From contig JAHDVF020000009.1 in NCBI GenBank assembly GCA_022606425.2, forward strand, positions 1,675,501-1,739,500: a stretch of 64,000 nucleotides of DNA, written 5' to 3'. Source of the DNA: Lepidostoma basale. Its lineage: Eukaryota > Arthropoda > Insecta > Trichoptera > Lepidostomatidae. This document shows positions 30,925 to 41,225 of this stretch, in pieces (position 1 is the first letter of the stretch; each line of letters starts with the position of its first letter). The translations under genes were made by a program, and so were the position numbers. Under the pieces are notes generated by a model. That model worked only from the letters and a program-made list of their open reading frames with translations. It made no database searches and was not told the origin of the DNA.

Positions 30925-31080
30925 TTTGATGTTAAATATGAAAACCCAAGCAGCAACAGACTACCAGGAAGGCCGCCGAAGAGCTGGAGAGATGTCTGGA
31001 CATCATCTTCCTAGGAAAACTCACCATCACAAACAGGTCATACGACCTAAACTAAGAGGAAGAAGAAGAAGCGACAGATT
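30925..31080 (+). pseudogene. LINE-D-like 3' end
   Basis: Reads SNRLPGRPPKSWRDVWTSSS then stops, CATACGACCTAAACTAAGAG and a GAAGAAGAAG tail. A minus-strand relative is at 62.48-62.58 kb. Confidence 0.65.
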
Positions 31081-31129
31081 TGTTTCGCCTTGCGAGGGCA
31101 TTCTCATACTGCTTTTTTATGTAGTTTAT

Positions 31130-31450
31130 CAATAAACAAAATTATGAAAGGATCGCTGCGTTGGTTCGGACAAATGGAGCGCATGGATGGAGAAAGAATG
31201 GTTAAAAATATATACGTTAATGATGTAAATAAAGTACGGAGTCGAGGCACACCGAGGAAAACATGGCATGACCAAATCAATCAAATTTTAAAGGTTCGTC
31301 ATGTTAGAAGTCTGAAGAGATGACGCGTGTGTATGTGCTCCCTGTATGAATGTGGAGGAATCTAAAAAGCTGTATCAGGATTGAGTAGTTTGGCGGTTCA
31401 TTCTCTCTGCACTCCCTTCCGGGAAAGGGATGACGGTTTGTTTGCTTGTT
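31130..31450 (+). pseudogene. LINE-B (GTTT-tailed subtype)
   Basis: NKIMKGSLRWFGQMERMDGE, RMVKNIYVNDVNKVRSRG, PRKTWHDQINQILKVRHV, a TGA near 31320, then degraded sequence and GGTTTGTTTGCTTG. Same subtype as the 20.0 and 44.2 kb copies. Confidence 0.8.
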
Positions 31451-31929
31451 TATGTTTGCTTACCAAATATATATAAAATACTAGATAATCGCGTTACTTC
31501 CATGAATGATATTTTCATAGTTTCTACACGATATTAACTGCAATTGAAGCGTCAAGGAAAGTTTAAATTGTTTCTTGAACAAAATAAAAGTGATCTAAAT
31601 AATACAGAAATCGAGATACGCCCCTGTGAAAGAAAAAAAAATATCCGAATTTGGTTTTTATTTGTCAGAATTTCAGATGTATCTACAATCTCATCTACGT
31701 TCTGATGTAGTTTATGTTTATTCATATGTATGTCATCTTCATTTGTATAAATATAAATCAATTTGGTGTTTAAGTACGTACCCATAAAAAAATGTCTTGT
31801 TTATACCTGCATTAAGAACAAAATAAAGTTTGTCGGCAAAATCTACTTCGCATCTTTCGAACGTGAATTGTCTAAAACTTATTATTATTCTCGTTAAATG
31901 GTTATAATGATGTTTGCATTTCAAAGGTG
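31451..31929. other. No gene seen
   Basis: AT-rich, no recognised repeat or frame. Confidence 0.4.
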
Positions 31930-32085
31930 GTAGGCCTAAGTTCTCTCTAAGGCCTAAGGGCTCACTCAAAGGATTCCCAAAAGAGATCGCATCTCACTAG
32001 ATGCCACCCAGGACAGAGTCCTGGAGAAGCCATACAAGAAGAGCCGACCCCAAGTAAATGGGACAAGTCTAGGAAGAAGAAGAAA
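31930..32085 (+). pseudogene. LINE 3' end, unassigned lineage
   Basis: AKEIASH-type sequence then QDRVLEKPYKKSRPQVNGTS, followed by AGGAAGAAGAAG. The layout resembles other GAA-tailed LINE ends. Confidence 0.5.
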
Positions 32086-32094
32086 AATACTGTA

Positions 32095-32460
32095 TAAACT
32101 AACTAACTAAACATCACGCTGTCTCCCCGAAGGGGTAGGCAGAAAGAATGGACTGCCACACTTTTCTTTCCTGACATATTTCTCTCGATTCTTCAACATT
32201 CATACATCGTGTCATGCACGCGCGTCGATTTCTCTGACTCCTCACAATGCCGACATTCAATATTTGATTTATTTGATCGTGCCACGTTTTCCTCGGTCTT
32301 CCTCTATTTCTGGTTCCATTTACATCGTTAACATATATTTTTTACAATTATTTCTTCATTCATTCTTTCCATATGTCCAAACCATCTTAATGATCCTTTC
32401 ATTATTTTGTACATAACACCATCATTCGCACCGCATTTACTGCAAATACTGTATTAAATA
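32095..32460 (-). pseudogene. LINE-B 3' end
   Basis: Reverse tail AACTAACTAAACATCACG, hairpin, then minus-strand coding to MKGSLRWFGHMERMNEE and KCGANDGVM-like sequence. A short region around EERMV is damaged. Confidence 0.8.
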
Positions 32461-32464
32461 TTTA

Positions 32465-32612
32465 ATAGTTATGAAAACGTACGTTTTATTGAAATTTCAT
32501 GATATTATACGGAAGTTACGTGTTTCACCTTGTTATGCTTAAGCATATAACCAAAGTGAAACAAATTATAATAAAATGAAATTCTTGAAAACGTACGTTT
32601 TCTCCAATATTG
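32465..32612. mobile_element. Palindromic element H7
   Basis: GAAAACGTACGTTTTATTG and AATTCTTGAAAACGTACGTT form the ends; inside, CGTGTTTCACC pairs with GTGAAAC across GTTATGCTTAAGCATATAAC. It resembles the GAAAC hairpins but has no CTGANGA. Confidence 0.5.
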
Positions 32613-32705
32613 AATTTCTAATAAATATTTTGAAAATATCTTATTTGCGACCTGTGTAGGTAGGCTTCTTCGTTGAATTATTGTTAAAACATTCATTTAA
32701 TCATT

Positions 32706-33060
32706 CATTAATTCATTTCTTGGCGCTACATCCCGGTGTGGGACTTGGCCTCCTCCACAACGGTCTTCCACTGACTTCTGTCTCTGGCCATCTCTCTATT
32801 CCCCAGCTCCTTCCATTTTCTCCCAATCTTCTTCCACGCAATCCGCTCATCCTTTCCTAGGTCTGCCTCTTGGTCTCTTTTCGCGGGGCACCCATCTGGA
32901 TATAATTTGTGGTGTTCTACCCTCTGGCATTCTTTCCACATGGCCAGCCCACCGTAGGCGTTGAGACTTACAGAATCTCACTACTGTTTCATGGTTAATC
33001 AGTTCTTCAAGTTCAATGTTTCTTTTAATTCTGTAAGTCCCATCCTCCAGCGTGGGTCCA
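32706..33060 (-). pseudogene. LINE-F C-terminus
   Basis: Minus strand: MWKECQRVEHHKLYPDGCPA, KRDQEADLGKDERIAWKK, WKELGNREMARDRSQWKTVV, EEAKSHTGM. Second copy of the family seen at 20.55 kb. Confidence 0.75.
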
Positions 33061-33134
33061 AAACTTTTTCTCAGTTAATATTCAGTAGTATTTTTGGTTG
33101 CTTTAATTTTTCAAAATCGTTTGTATTATTGCCG

Positions 33135-33222
33135 CTGGTCCGATCAAATCAGGGCCCTGACTGGTCTCTCATTAGCTGCAGCGACCCTCAATCATGAGGA
33201 ATACGACTGAGAAGAATAATAT
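33135..33222 (+). pseudogene. LINE-G fragment with internal deletion
   Basis: GCTGGTCCGATCAAATCAGG, CTGGTCTCTCATTAGCTGCA, then a jump to GACCCTCAATCATGAGG. Compared with 29.1-29.3 kb about 75 bases are missing. Confidence 0.65.
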
Positions 33223-33679
33223 ATTATTGATTTGATTGTGTACTATCATTAATAATTGTGTATCAATTGTGGATAAATTCATTAGTTTATTAAGAACGGG
33301 AATTCTTTTGGAGAGTATTTTCTTAGCTTATTCGCCATGAAGTAAAGTATTGATTTTGGTAATTTTATTACCGAATAAAGTTACCGATTGCTAAGTAACC
33401 CCTTGGAGTCGGTAATTATTATACAACAAACCGGTTTTATTTTCAAGTTCACCAACGATGTTTATTTCGGTAGACGTTAAATTGCTCGAAACTCGTAACG
33501 TTGGCATAAAGTCATCTTTCAAGGTAACGTGTTTCAAGGTAATATATTGTTTAATACTGAACATTTCAATAATTGTTTTTTTTATAAATATCATAGTACT
33601 ATTATATATATTTTAATTTTTCATATGAAGCACTCACTTGGTGGTTATACATTTTTTCCTTGTCGATATAAATAAAACA
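33223..33679. other. No gene seen
   Basis: AT-rich; the 67-codon minus frame at 33391-33594 is not recognisable. Confidence 0.4.
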
Positions 33680-33800
33680 CTTTGTTTCTTCTTGTTTATA
33701 TACTTCGTATACAACACTCACATTTATTAAAGACATAAAATAAAAATTAAATATCAAACATGTTTCGGACTAACCAGCCCTTCATCAGAGATGTTATATA
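33680..33800 (-). mobile_element. H1 element arm
   Basis: Minus-strand arm with the H1 hammerhead-like unit followed by ATATTTAATTTTTATTTTAT. The opposite arm is not obvious, so this is a truncated copy. Confidence 0.5.
33757..33788 (-). ncRNA. Hammerhead-like motif, H1, intact core
   Basis: Minus strand: CTGATGA (33788-33782), extra A, stem II GGGCT/AGTCC (five pairs, one G-U) with loop GGTT, GAAAC (33766-33762), AT, then GTT (33759-33757). All invariant bases are present. Stem III is the minimal ACATGT self-complement. Stem I is weak here, with a mismatch next to the core. Confidence 0.6.
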
Positions 33801-34174
33801 AATAATTGAAATATAATAAAATTGTTTACAAATATGGTGAGTTTTGACAGATGTTGTAATGATTTATTTTGGAACGTTTATGCTTTGGTTATAATAAATA
33901 TTATGAAGAAATTTAAAATTTAAAATAATAATTAAAAGTTTTTACTGGGGTTCAGGTATTAACTTACAATTATTATTATACAATTCATATTAGTGAAAGT
34001 ACGTTCAGAAGGCAAATACTTGTAATTCTAAAGTGTATCCTGTCTTCCAAATGTTGAAACATCTCTCATACGTTTCTGTTATAGTATACTTTACACAATA
34101 TATTATTTTACCTTTTCTCAATAGATGCCTTAAAATTAGTTTTGTAATGTCTATTGATAAAATAAACTGATTTT
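33801..34174. other. No gene seen
   Basis: AT-rich, no recognised feature. Confidence 0.4.
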
Positions 34175-34325
34175 TGATTTGAAATCGCCGGCGTGCATGC
34201 CACGATGTATGAATGTTGAGGGATCGAGAGAAATATGTCAGGAAAGAAACGTGTGGTAGTCCATTATTTATGCCTACCCCTTCGGGGAGACGGCGTGATG
34301 GTTAGTTAGTTTAATTAGTTACTTC
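34175..34325 (+). pseudogene. LINE-B C-terminal fragment
   Basis: RRACHDV-frame remnant of MNVEGSREICQERNVW, hairpin CCCCTTCGGGG and GTTAGTTAG. Confidence 0.75.
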
Positions 34326-34367
34326 TTTCTAGCCACCTCTCCACTCCTGTTTGCAGGCCTCTTCAAA

Positions 34368-34751
34368 TCGTCACCTGAGAGTAAGAGAGTTCTAACTAAC
34401 GAAATTTCACATTTGGGTTTTTTCGTGAAAAGGGTTCTTACTAACCTTATCTATACGTACAATTAAAAAAAACATGTAATAGTATCGACATTTTGATGTT
34501 ACGAAAATAATCAAGTTCCATCTGATCATTCAAAACACACGATTCACTGAAGAAGGATTCATTTACACTTAGAACATTATTATTCCAACTGTCGTCAGAG
34601 AAAATTTACACGCTTCTCGGTAAAAGAGTTTGATCTGCTTCAGACGGAACCCTTTTATTCCAAGATACACACCCGAAACCAACAAAACTTTGACTTCATT
34701 TTTCTCAGCTTTTTACTTTTGTCAATTAACCTTCTTACTCTCAGGTGACGA
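34368..34751. mobile_element. Candidate MITE with 19-bp inverted ends
   Basis: TCGTCACCTGAGAGTAAGA (34368-34386) is exactly complementary to 34733-34751, enclosing 346 bp without coding potential. No second copy in the window and no clear target duplication, so the class is unknown. Confidence 0.5.
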
Positions 34752-35224
34752 AATAGCGTATTCTATTCTGCGCGAATCGTATCCATCTTCCCTGGACTGT
34801 AATTTTGTTGTCTCAGCGCATCTATTTTGGGGTCAACCGATGCCTCTATTTCCTTCCCATGGTCTCCACGTCAAGATTCTGGATATCTATCTGTTCCCTG
34901 TCTGACGACACGTTCCCCATTTCCACTTTAGTTTGTTAACACTTTGCTAGAGCATCATGTCTCATATAAATACATGTTTATATAAATAGACAATAGATAT
35001 AGTGGTACTTATGAATAAAAAATACAGTTCTTTTGAGAGCCACGGAACACCATCCTACGCTTTAAAGCAAAATTGCGTGGGGACGACCATAGGCAGTACA
35101 TCGAATGTGTTGTCAACTGTATATCAAAGTACTGTTAAACCATTTCCGCAATTTAGCTGAAGTCGTTGTCCTACGATTTGCTGGCGAATAAACATCCAAG
35201 GCACATGGGAATATTATTTATTGA
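34752..35224. other. No gene identified
   Basis: The plus-strand frame 34630-34905 extends from the candidate MITE into this region and is not recognisable. The rest is unremarkable. Confidence 0.35.
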
Positions 35225-35800
35225 ATAATTAATATGAATGAAAACGTCTGTTTTCTAACTAACTATTATAACTAACTAACTAACTAATCATCACGCCGTC
35301 TCCCCGAAGGGGTAGGCAGAAATAATGGACTGCCACACTTTTCTTTCCTGACATATTTCTCTCGCTTCCTCAACATTCATACATCGTGTCGTGCACGCGC
35401 GTCGATTTCTCTGACTCCTCACATGGCCGACATTCAATATTTGATTTATTTGATCGTGCTACGTTTTCCTCGGTCTTCCTCTATTTCTGGTTCCATTTAC
35501 ATCATTAACATATTTTTTTTTTACCATTCTTTCTTCATTCATTCTTTCCATATGTCCAAACCATATTAATGATCCTTTCATTATTTTGTTTTTATGACAC
35601 CATCATTCGCACCGCATTCACTTATTATATTTTCATTCGACACTCTATCATACAGAGAGTATCCACACATTCGTCTAAGAGATCTCATTTCTACTGCATT
35701 TATTCTACTTTACTGTTTTCTAGAAGTTTTATTTTATTTTATGGGAATGACATATCAAATGTGTTTCACCTTTCTAGACATTATCAACATTTGAATAGGA
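35225..35800. mobile_element. Family C element, split by LINE-B
   Basis: ATATGAATGAAAACGTCTG to 35257 and GTTTTCTAGAAGTTTT from 35715 are the two sides of an insertion. The right side continues through ATGGGAATGACATATC to a decayed centre near 35790. Confidence 0.65.
35258..35714 (-). mobile_element. LINE-B 3' end, 8-bp target duplication
   Basis: GTTTTCTA at 35250-35257 and 35715-35722 bounds the copy. Minus strand from AGTAGAATAAATGCAGTAG through the RRMCGYSLYDRVSNENI region to the terminal hairpin and a TTAG tail. Frames are broken by small deletions near NKI and MVKK. Confidence 0.85.
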
Positions 35801-35804
35801 AGAT

Positions 35805-36327
35805 TAGTTAAAGTCTTTCGTTTATATGGAGAGTTTTGACAGCTGTTAAAATTAATTTTCGTGATTTTTCGAACCTTTATGCGTATTTGTTCCAATGTCA
35901 ATTTAATTAATTTCTTTGATAACATTTTTGAGTTGGATTCTTTTAAGTGCCTACTTAAAGTTGATCAAAATCGGTGGATGCGTGGAATATAAATTATATT
36001 ATACGAGTATAATCACAAATGTCCAGATCGTCCAGCTGGCATGTGCACCATAAAAAATAACATTATTTGTTGTTATTTTTATTTTCTTATTTTATTTTAT
36101 ATCATTGTATTTTATATTATTTGTTTTAGATTTATTTTGTGGATGTTGGACGATCGAAGTATGCGCGGGGGATGCCTATTGGTGGCGATGAGGTTCGCAA
36201 CCCATCACACCGCGTCTCCCGCGGGGGCGTAAAGAGAAGGGTGGAGTGCCGCATCGGTTGAAGTGTGGCAGTCCATTCTTTCTGCCTACTCTTTTGGGGA
36301 TACGGCGTGATGGTTAGTTAGTTAGAG
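35805..36327 (+). mobile_element. SINE-3, long copy with 9-bp target duplication
   Basis: TAGGAAGAT at 35796-35804 and 36328-36336. Contains CGGTGGATGCGTGG, GTCCAGATCGTCCAG, GGACGATCGAAGT, CGCGGGGGATG, GAGGTTCGCAACCC and the LINE-B terminal hairpin with a GTTAGTTAG tail. The 523-bp length and direct repeats show that it moved as a retroposon. Confidence 0.8.
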
Positions 36328-36336
36328 TAGGAAGAT

Positions 36337-37035
36337 ATAAATGACATTTATCAAACTCAATGTTTAGGTTGCAAAGCACGTCACTTGCCGATAAATGATT
36401 TAATTTTGTGTACAAGAAAAAAATATCGCTGTAAAAGCCGTGCCACACTGTTTTAAACTAGCTCTCCACATCGGTCTCCACCGGCGGTTTAAAACTATGT
36501 AGACACTTGTTTGAAACCAAAATTCTTTTGACCCTTAACAAACTTTGTGGACGGACGCGCATAGTATGCGTGTGGATCCACCGTTTAAACACGCATTCCT
36601 CATGTGGAGTGCTTCCATCCAAGGAGAGTTTAATAAACAATCTGTGGTATAATTGATAAACTTTTTAAAAGTAAAATAAAAATATGTATAGATATAATAT
36701 TTTAACTTTATTAAATGCATTATCAGTACCTATACATACAAATTTTTTTGTCTACTTTTATCTATATATAAAAAGGAATATTTTATATATTCATCGTTTT
36801 CTCGTCCATGCACCCTTATATATACCAAAGAATTCATTTCGGTTCATTCTTATATATCCTTTCGCGAGATTCAAACTGAATGAGCTAGGGCTTCCACTCC
36901 AGGACTCCGTTTCAGATCATTATCCTGATTCTACGAATCCTCTGGACCGCCAAATCGTATATCCGTACATACATATAATGTATTTACCCTATTTCTCTAA
37001 TGGTACACATAGAACCAAAAGTAAGATGTCAAACA
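36337..37035. other. Unassigned; possible old DNA-transposon piece
   Basis: 36420-36620 has GCCGTGCCACACTGTTTT (reverse CAGTGTGGCACGGC, hAT-like in start only) and CGCATAGTATGCG. A single end is not enough to classify it. The remainder is AT-rich. Confidence 0.25.
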
Positions 37036-37560
37036 AGTTTTTTGTATTAAATAAATCCATAAATAATAATATAATTAAATTACTTATGTATGGAAGCAAA
37101 GCATGGAACTGGCAAAAGAAGGATGAAAGTAGAATAAATGCAGTAGAAATGAGATCTCTTAGACGAATGTGTGGATACTCTGTGTATGATAGAGTGTCGA
37201 ATGAAAATATAAGAAGTGAATGCGGTGCAAATGATGGTGTCATGAACAAAATAATGAAAGGATCATTAAGATGGTTTGGACATATGGAAAGAATGAATGA
37301 AGAAAGAATGGTAAAAAAATTATTTGTTAATGATTTAAATGGAACCAGAAATAGAGGAAGACCGAGGAAAACGTGGCATGATCAAATAAATCAAATATTG
37401 AATGTCGGCCATGTGAGGAGTCAGAGAAATCGACGCGCGTGCATGACACGATGTATGAATGTTGAGGAAGCGAGAGAAATATGTCAGGAAAGAAAAGTGT
37501 GGCAGTCCATTCTTTCTGCTTACCCCTTCGAGGAGACGGCGTGATGGTTAGTTAGTTAGT
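37036..37560 (+). pseudogene. LINE-B, longest open copy
   Basis: The frame is open to 37544: MYGSKAWNWQKKDESRINAV, EMRSLRRMCGYSVYDRVSNE, NIRSECGANDGVMNKIMKGS, WFGHMERMNEERMVKKLFVN, GRPRKTWHDQINQILNVGHV, CQERKVWQSILSAYPFEETA. The N-terminal 130 codons of the frame (from 36684) are chance read-through of flanking DNA. It ends with the hairpin, GTTAGTTAGTT and T-rich DNA. Close to the 62.0 kb copy, so relatively young. Confidence 0.85.
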
Positions 37561-37794
37561 TTTTTTTTTTTTTACTTAAAATGCAATATTTTAATGAAAT
37601 TGAAATTCTTTTTGAATAAATGCAAGACTTTATCTAAAAAACAGATGACTTTTGGATGAACGACCTTCTTTAGCAGTGTATATTTCTTTACATAAATAGT
37701 TGCACTAAATATCATCCGTGTGCTGAAGTTTTGTTGGGAGTAACAGAAACATATCGAAAATTGGGCTTGCAGAAAATTTATTTGGTGAAGTAAA

Positions 37795-38510
37795 AAAAAT
37801 GCTACACAGACTACATCACGCCTGTAAGAAATACAACATGACGATCTCTATCGAAATGACAAATTGTATGACCTCTTTCAAAACACCCAAAACATGTAAC
37901 CTGGTTATAGAAAATCAACCCATAGAACAGGTCAGGATCTTCAAGTATCTAGGCATAGACCTGGTGGGTGGAGCTGATCTGCGGGAAGAGATTCAAGCCC
38001 AAGTGAATAAAGCAACTGCAATTGGAAAAACAAAGACATGGCCATTAAGAGTAAGATAAGAATCTATAAAGCATGCGTAAGACCAATAATAACATTGGCG
38101 TCGAAGCAAGGGCAGACCAGTAAGGACCAAACAAGTTTTGAGAACTTCCGAGAAGAAGACACTGAGGACTATAGCAGGCAAGACACTAAGAGATCGCGTG
38201 AGGAACACCAGAATAAGAGAATATGAGGTTTAGGAAATTATAAGATGGAGCAGACAGCGAAAAAGGGACTGGTATGCTCGTGTTCGAAGAATTCTGGTGG
38301 TAAAAAGGGGAGTCAATTCTGTAATGTAATATCCCTCCCCAGGAGGGGAGAGATATTACATTACATAATCAGCCTCATGGGACTCGTCCTCATGGAAGAC
38401 CTCTTAAAAGATGGAAGGACAGCTAGAAGTCTACCTCACAGGAGGAGCTACACTTTGGAGAACAGACCACATACATAGGTCTACAACAAGGAAGAAAGTA
38501 TAAAAGCCTC
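37795..38510 (+). pseudogene. LINE-D reverse transcriptase fragment
   Basis: Longest LINE-D piece: LHHACKKYNMTISIEMTNCM, VIENQPIEQVRIFKYLGIDL, EEIQAQVNKATAIG, then after frameshifts YKACVRPIITLASK, RTIAGKTLRDRVRNTRIREY, IIRWSRQRKRDWYARVRRIL. A 21-bp fold-back interrupts it at 38320-38365. The end has GGAGGAGCTACACTTTGGAG and an AAGGAAG tail. Confidence 0.8.
38320..38365. repeat. Fold-back palindrome inside LINE-D
   Basis: 38320-38340 and 38345-38365 pair at 20 of 21 positions around AGGA. Other LINE-D copies lack this insertion. Confidence 0.7.
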
Positions 38511-38954
38511 TGAATACTAATGTAGGACATGTCCGGGAGTGTTCATAAAATTTTCTCATTACGAGTAATTTTATTTCTAAGTATTAGTATCAGTAAATTA
38601 CATTTCTAAGTATTTCATCACACTCATCCTCCATATACACAGTCACGAACTTGTTCTAGATTATTATTACTCGTATAAACGGAAACATTTCGTATAAAAT
38701 GACTATCTATTTCCTTTCGATACGAAATAATTATGAACTCTGTATGGAAATAATATGACTATGAAAGAAATTAATTAATTAAATTTTAATTGATTAATAG
38801 TTTCGTATCATTCGAATTCTTTATTTAATTACTTTTAATGAAATATGGACAAAATTAATACTTGTATTGTGTTTAAAATAGTTTTTTTAATGTATTCAAC
38901 TTTTAATGTAAACATATAATAATGTGATGTTTTTTATTTAAAAAATAAATAAAA
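38511..38954. other. No gene seen
   Basis: AT-rich, featureless. Confidence 0.4.
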
Positions 38955-39145
38955 TGAAATTGTATCAAATAAATCAAATATTGAATGTCGGCCACGTGAG
39001 TAGTCAGAGAAATTGACGTGCGAGTATGACACGATGTATAAATGTTGGGATAAGTATGTCAAGAAAGAAAAGATTGATACATATATTTTATTACTAACTA
39101 ACTTTCTGTCTACCCCTTCGGAGAGACGGCTTGGTGGTTAGTTAG
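38955..39145 (+). pseudogene. LINE-B fragment
   Basis: ATCAAATAAATCAAATATTG, HVSSQRN, MTRCINVG, internal damage, then CCCCTTCGGAGAGACGGC and GGTTAGTTAG. Confidence 0.65.
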
Positions 39146-39239
39146 TAAGTTATTTAAAATGAACTTCCATCAAGAGATTTCCGTAAAATCTATTATTTAA
39201 TTTCGAGTTTTCTACCAACGCGTTACACCCTGTTTTATT

Positions 39240-39722
39240 ATATTTCTTTACGAGACACCATGTATGGTAGTGAAACTTGGAGCTGGCAAAATAAGGATGA
39301 AAGCAGGATAAACGCCGTAGAAATGAGATCACTAATGCGGGAAAACGTTGTATGATAGAATTCTGAACGATGAAATAAGAGAGAAATGTAAGGCAGATGA
39401 CTGCATCATGGATAAAATTAAAAAAAAGGATCCCTGAGATGGTTTGGACATATGCAATAAATGGATGAGAGAAGAATGGTTAAAAAGTTGTACACAAGCA
39501 GCGTCAGTGGAAAAAGAAGCCGAGGACGACCGAGGAAAACATGGCATCACCAAATTAATCGATTACTAAAAGGCGGCCACATTCGAAGTCGGAATAATCG
39601 ACGTGCGGATGTATGAATGTAGAGGAATCCAGAGAGGTATGCTAGGACAGGATTGTGGCCATCCATCCTCTCTGCCTACCCCTTCGGGGAAATGGCGTGA
39701 TGGTTAGTTAGTTAGTTAGTTA
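39240..39722 (+). pseudogene. LINE-B (diverged), frameshifted
   Basis: TMYGSETWSWQNKDESRINAV, a frameshift, EIREKCKADDCIMDKIKKK, a stop, WFGHMQ stop, MDERRMVKKLYTSSVSGKRS, RGRPRKTWHHQINRLLKGGH. Same subtype as the 22.3 kb copy. Hairpin and GTTAGTTAGTTAGTTAG tail. Confidence 0.8.
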
Positions 39723-40164
39723 GAGACACCATCGAGGTAAGGTTTTGCGTTAGAACCAGTCAAGATTGTTATTATGAATATTATTAGCAAAACAGCAGTT
39801 AAATAAATGTGTTGATATATTTAATAATCGTGACGTAATGCGAGGTTCAGACGTAAGTATCGCGACCAGTCTGATATGTGAATGCGCTCTGGTCGGGTGT
39901 AATGTAATAAGTAGGTGTAAGTGGTTACTCGCTTGGGATCTGTTACGAAGGAGCGCTGACCCCAGAAACATGTTTGTATCCAACACCTCAATTACATACT
40001 CCACTGCTGCCTATACTGCTTACTGCTCGATGCCTTCATCCGACAGGGGACCAGTTAACGCCCGCCGGACCATAGTGTAAATCTCGAGATTTGATAATGT
40101 ATGTTTCACAAATATAAAAAAAAAAAACTGTTACAATTTTGAACGTGAAATTCCAAATTATATA
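39723..40164. other. Unassigned complex region
   Basis: 39838-40080 carries an 80-codon plus frame (RGSDVSIATSLICECALVG) and an 84-codon antisense frame. GC-richer and unique here; no family recognised. Confidence 0.25.
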
Positions 40165-40310
40165 ATTAATAGGAATGGAAACGTCCGTTCTGTAGAATTT
40201 TTATTATAAATATTTATGGGAATGACATATTTATAATGCCTTAGCAAGGCGAAACATATCATTTCCATAATGAATAAATAAATTTGTACAAAACAAACGT
40301 TTTCATTATA
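40165..40310. mobile_element. Family C palindrome, short
   Basis: GAATGGAAACGTCCG, GGGAATGACATATT, AATGCCTTAGCAAGGC, GAAACATATCATTTCC, ACAAACGTTTTCATT. The left part of the palindrome centre is deleted. Confidence 0.6.
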
Positions 40311-40500
40311 ATTTTAATTGTATCTCAATAGAGACAAAGACGTAAACTGGAAACTGAACATGGATGATCAAGGTGTTTACAGGACTTATGACCTGTCATT
40401 GGTTGGGTTAAGCGCACGCTTTATGTAATTACAACATTCCCCATTCCACCTTTGTTATTTGTGATCATGCATGACAAATTTTTGGAAGATGTATATATAC
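40311..40500 (-). mobile_element. SINE-2 copy, left member of a direct repeat
   Basis: 40311-40431 is repeated at 40829-40949 with two differences. Beyond 40431 it continues into the SINE-2 5' half (ACATTCCCCATTCCACC, GACAAATTTTTGGAAG). Confidence 0.65.
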
Positions 40501-40828
40501 TTCAAAATCCATATTTATCTTCACGTGGCAGTTTCAGTCAGCCATCTATGTAGATTTGGTTGCACTAGTGAATTTTTTTCAAGAATTAACCTATACAACC
40601 GACCCACTAACGCCATCTATGGAGAATGATTTTCGGCATTTAGCAAACTACCTTATTAACACAATGTGAAGGCTGTTGACCAACATATTGTTAGAAGCCG
40701 CTAGGAGTATTATTCCATTCTATATGCCAAAGAATTTTGACCAGAATATTTGAAGACCAAATATTTGTGAATGTATACTTATACCTGTATACAAATCCTG
40801 GATTTACACCAAAGGGTGGTTAATTCAA
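40501..40828. other. Segment between the two direct repeats
   Basis: Contains CACTAACGCCATCTATGG, which resembles the reversed SINE-2 start, and otherwise unrecognised sequence. No coding frame. Confidence 0.35.
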
Positions 40829-40949
40829 ATTTTAATTGTATCTCAATAGAGACGAATACGTAAACTGGAAACTGAACATGGATGATCAAGGTGTTTACAG
40901 GACTTATGACCTGTCATTGGTTGGGTTAAGCGCACGCTTTATGTAATTA
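40829..40949 (-). mobile_element. SINE-2 copy, right member of a direct repeat
   Basis: 119 of 121 positions equal 40311-40431. It stops abruptly where the left copy continues, and is followed by TGTTTTACATCTC, like the family C right end. Confidence 0.65.
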
Positions 40950-41009
40950 TGTTTTACATCTCTTTTCATATTTAACAAATAAATATACTCAACATACGAG
41001 TATATTTTA

Positions 41010-41225
41010 TTACTAACTAACCATCACGGCGTCTCGCTGGAGGGATAGGCAGAAATAACGAACCGCCATGTTATTCTGTTCTGACATACTCCTCTCAATT
41101 CCTCTACATTCACACATCGTGTCATGCACGCACGTCGATTTCTTCGACTCCTAACGTGGCCGACATTTAATATTTCACTGATTTGATCGTGCCACGTTAT
41201 TCTCGGTCTTCATATATTTTCCACA
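41010..41225 (-). pseudogene. LINE-B 3' end
   Basis: Reverse tail TACTAACTAACCATCACG, altered hairpin, minus-strand MNVEELRGVCQNRITWRF-like and KSVKYxMSAT region. Degraded. Confidence 0.7.

Noticed and set aside
36425..36620. hAT element from a CAGTGTGGCACGGC-like end
   Set aside because: Only one end could be seen, with no inverted partner or 8-bp duplication.
36684..37544. A 286-codon protein-coding gene
   Set aside because: The first part is AT-rich flanking DNA read by chance; only the second half is real, and it is the LINE-B C-terminus.
39955..40000. Another hammerhead-like motif near CTGACCCCAGAAACATGTT
   Set aside because: GAAACATGTT is present, but CTGACCC is not followed by a paired stem II and there are no arms.
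40311..40949. Small LTR retrotransposon
   Set aside because: The 121-bp repeats are parts of SINE-2, lack LTR termini, and the interior has no primer site or coding sequence.
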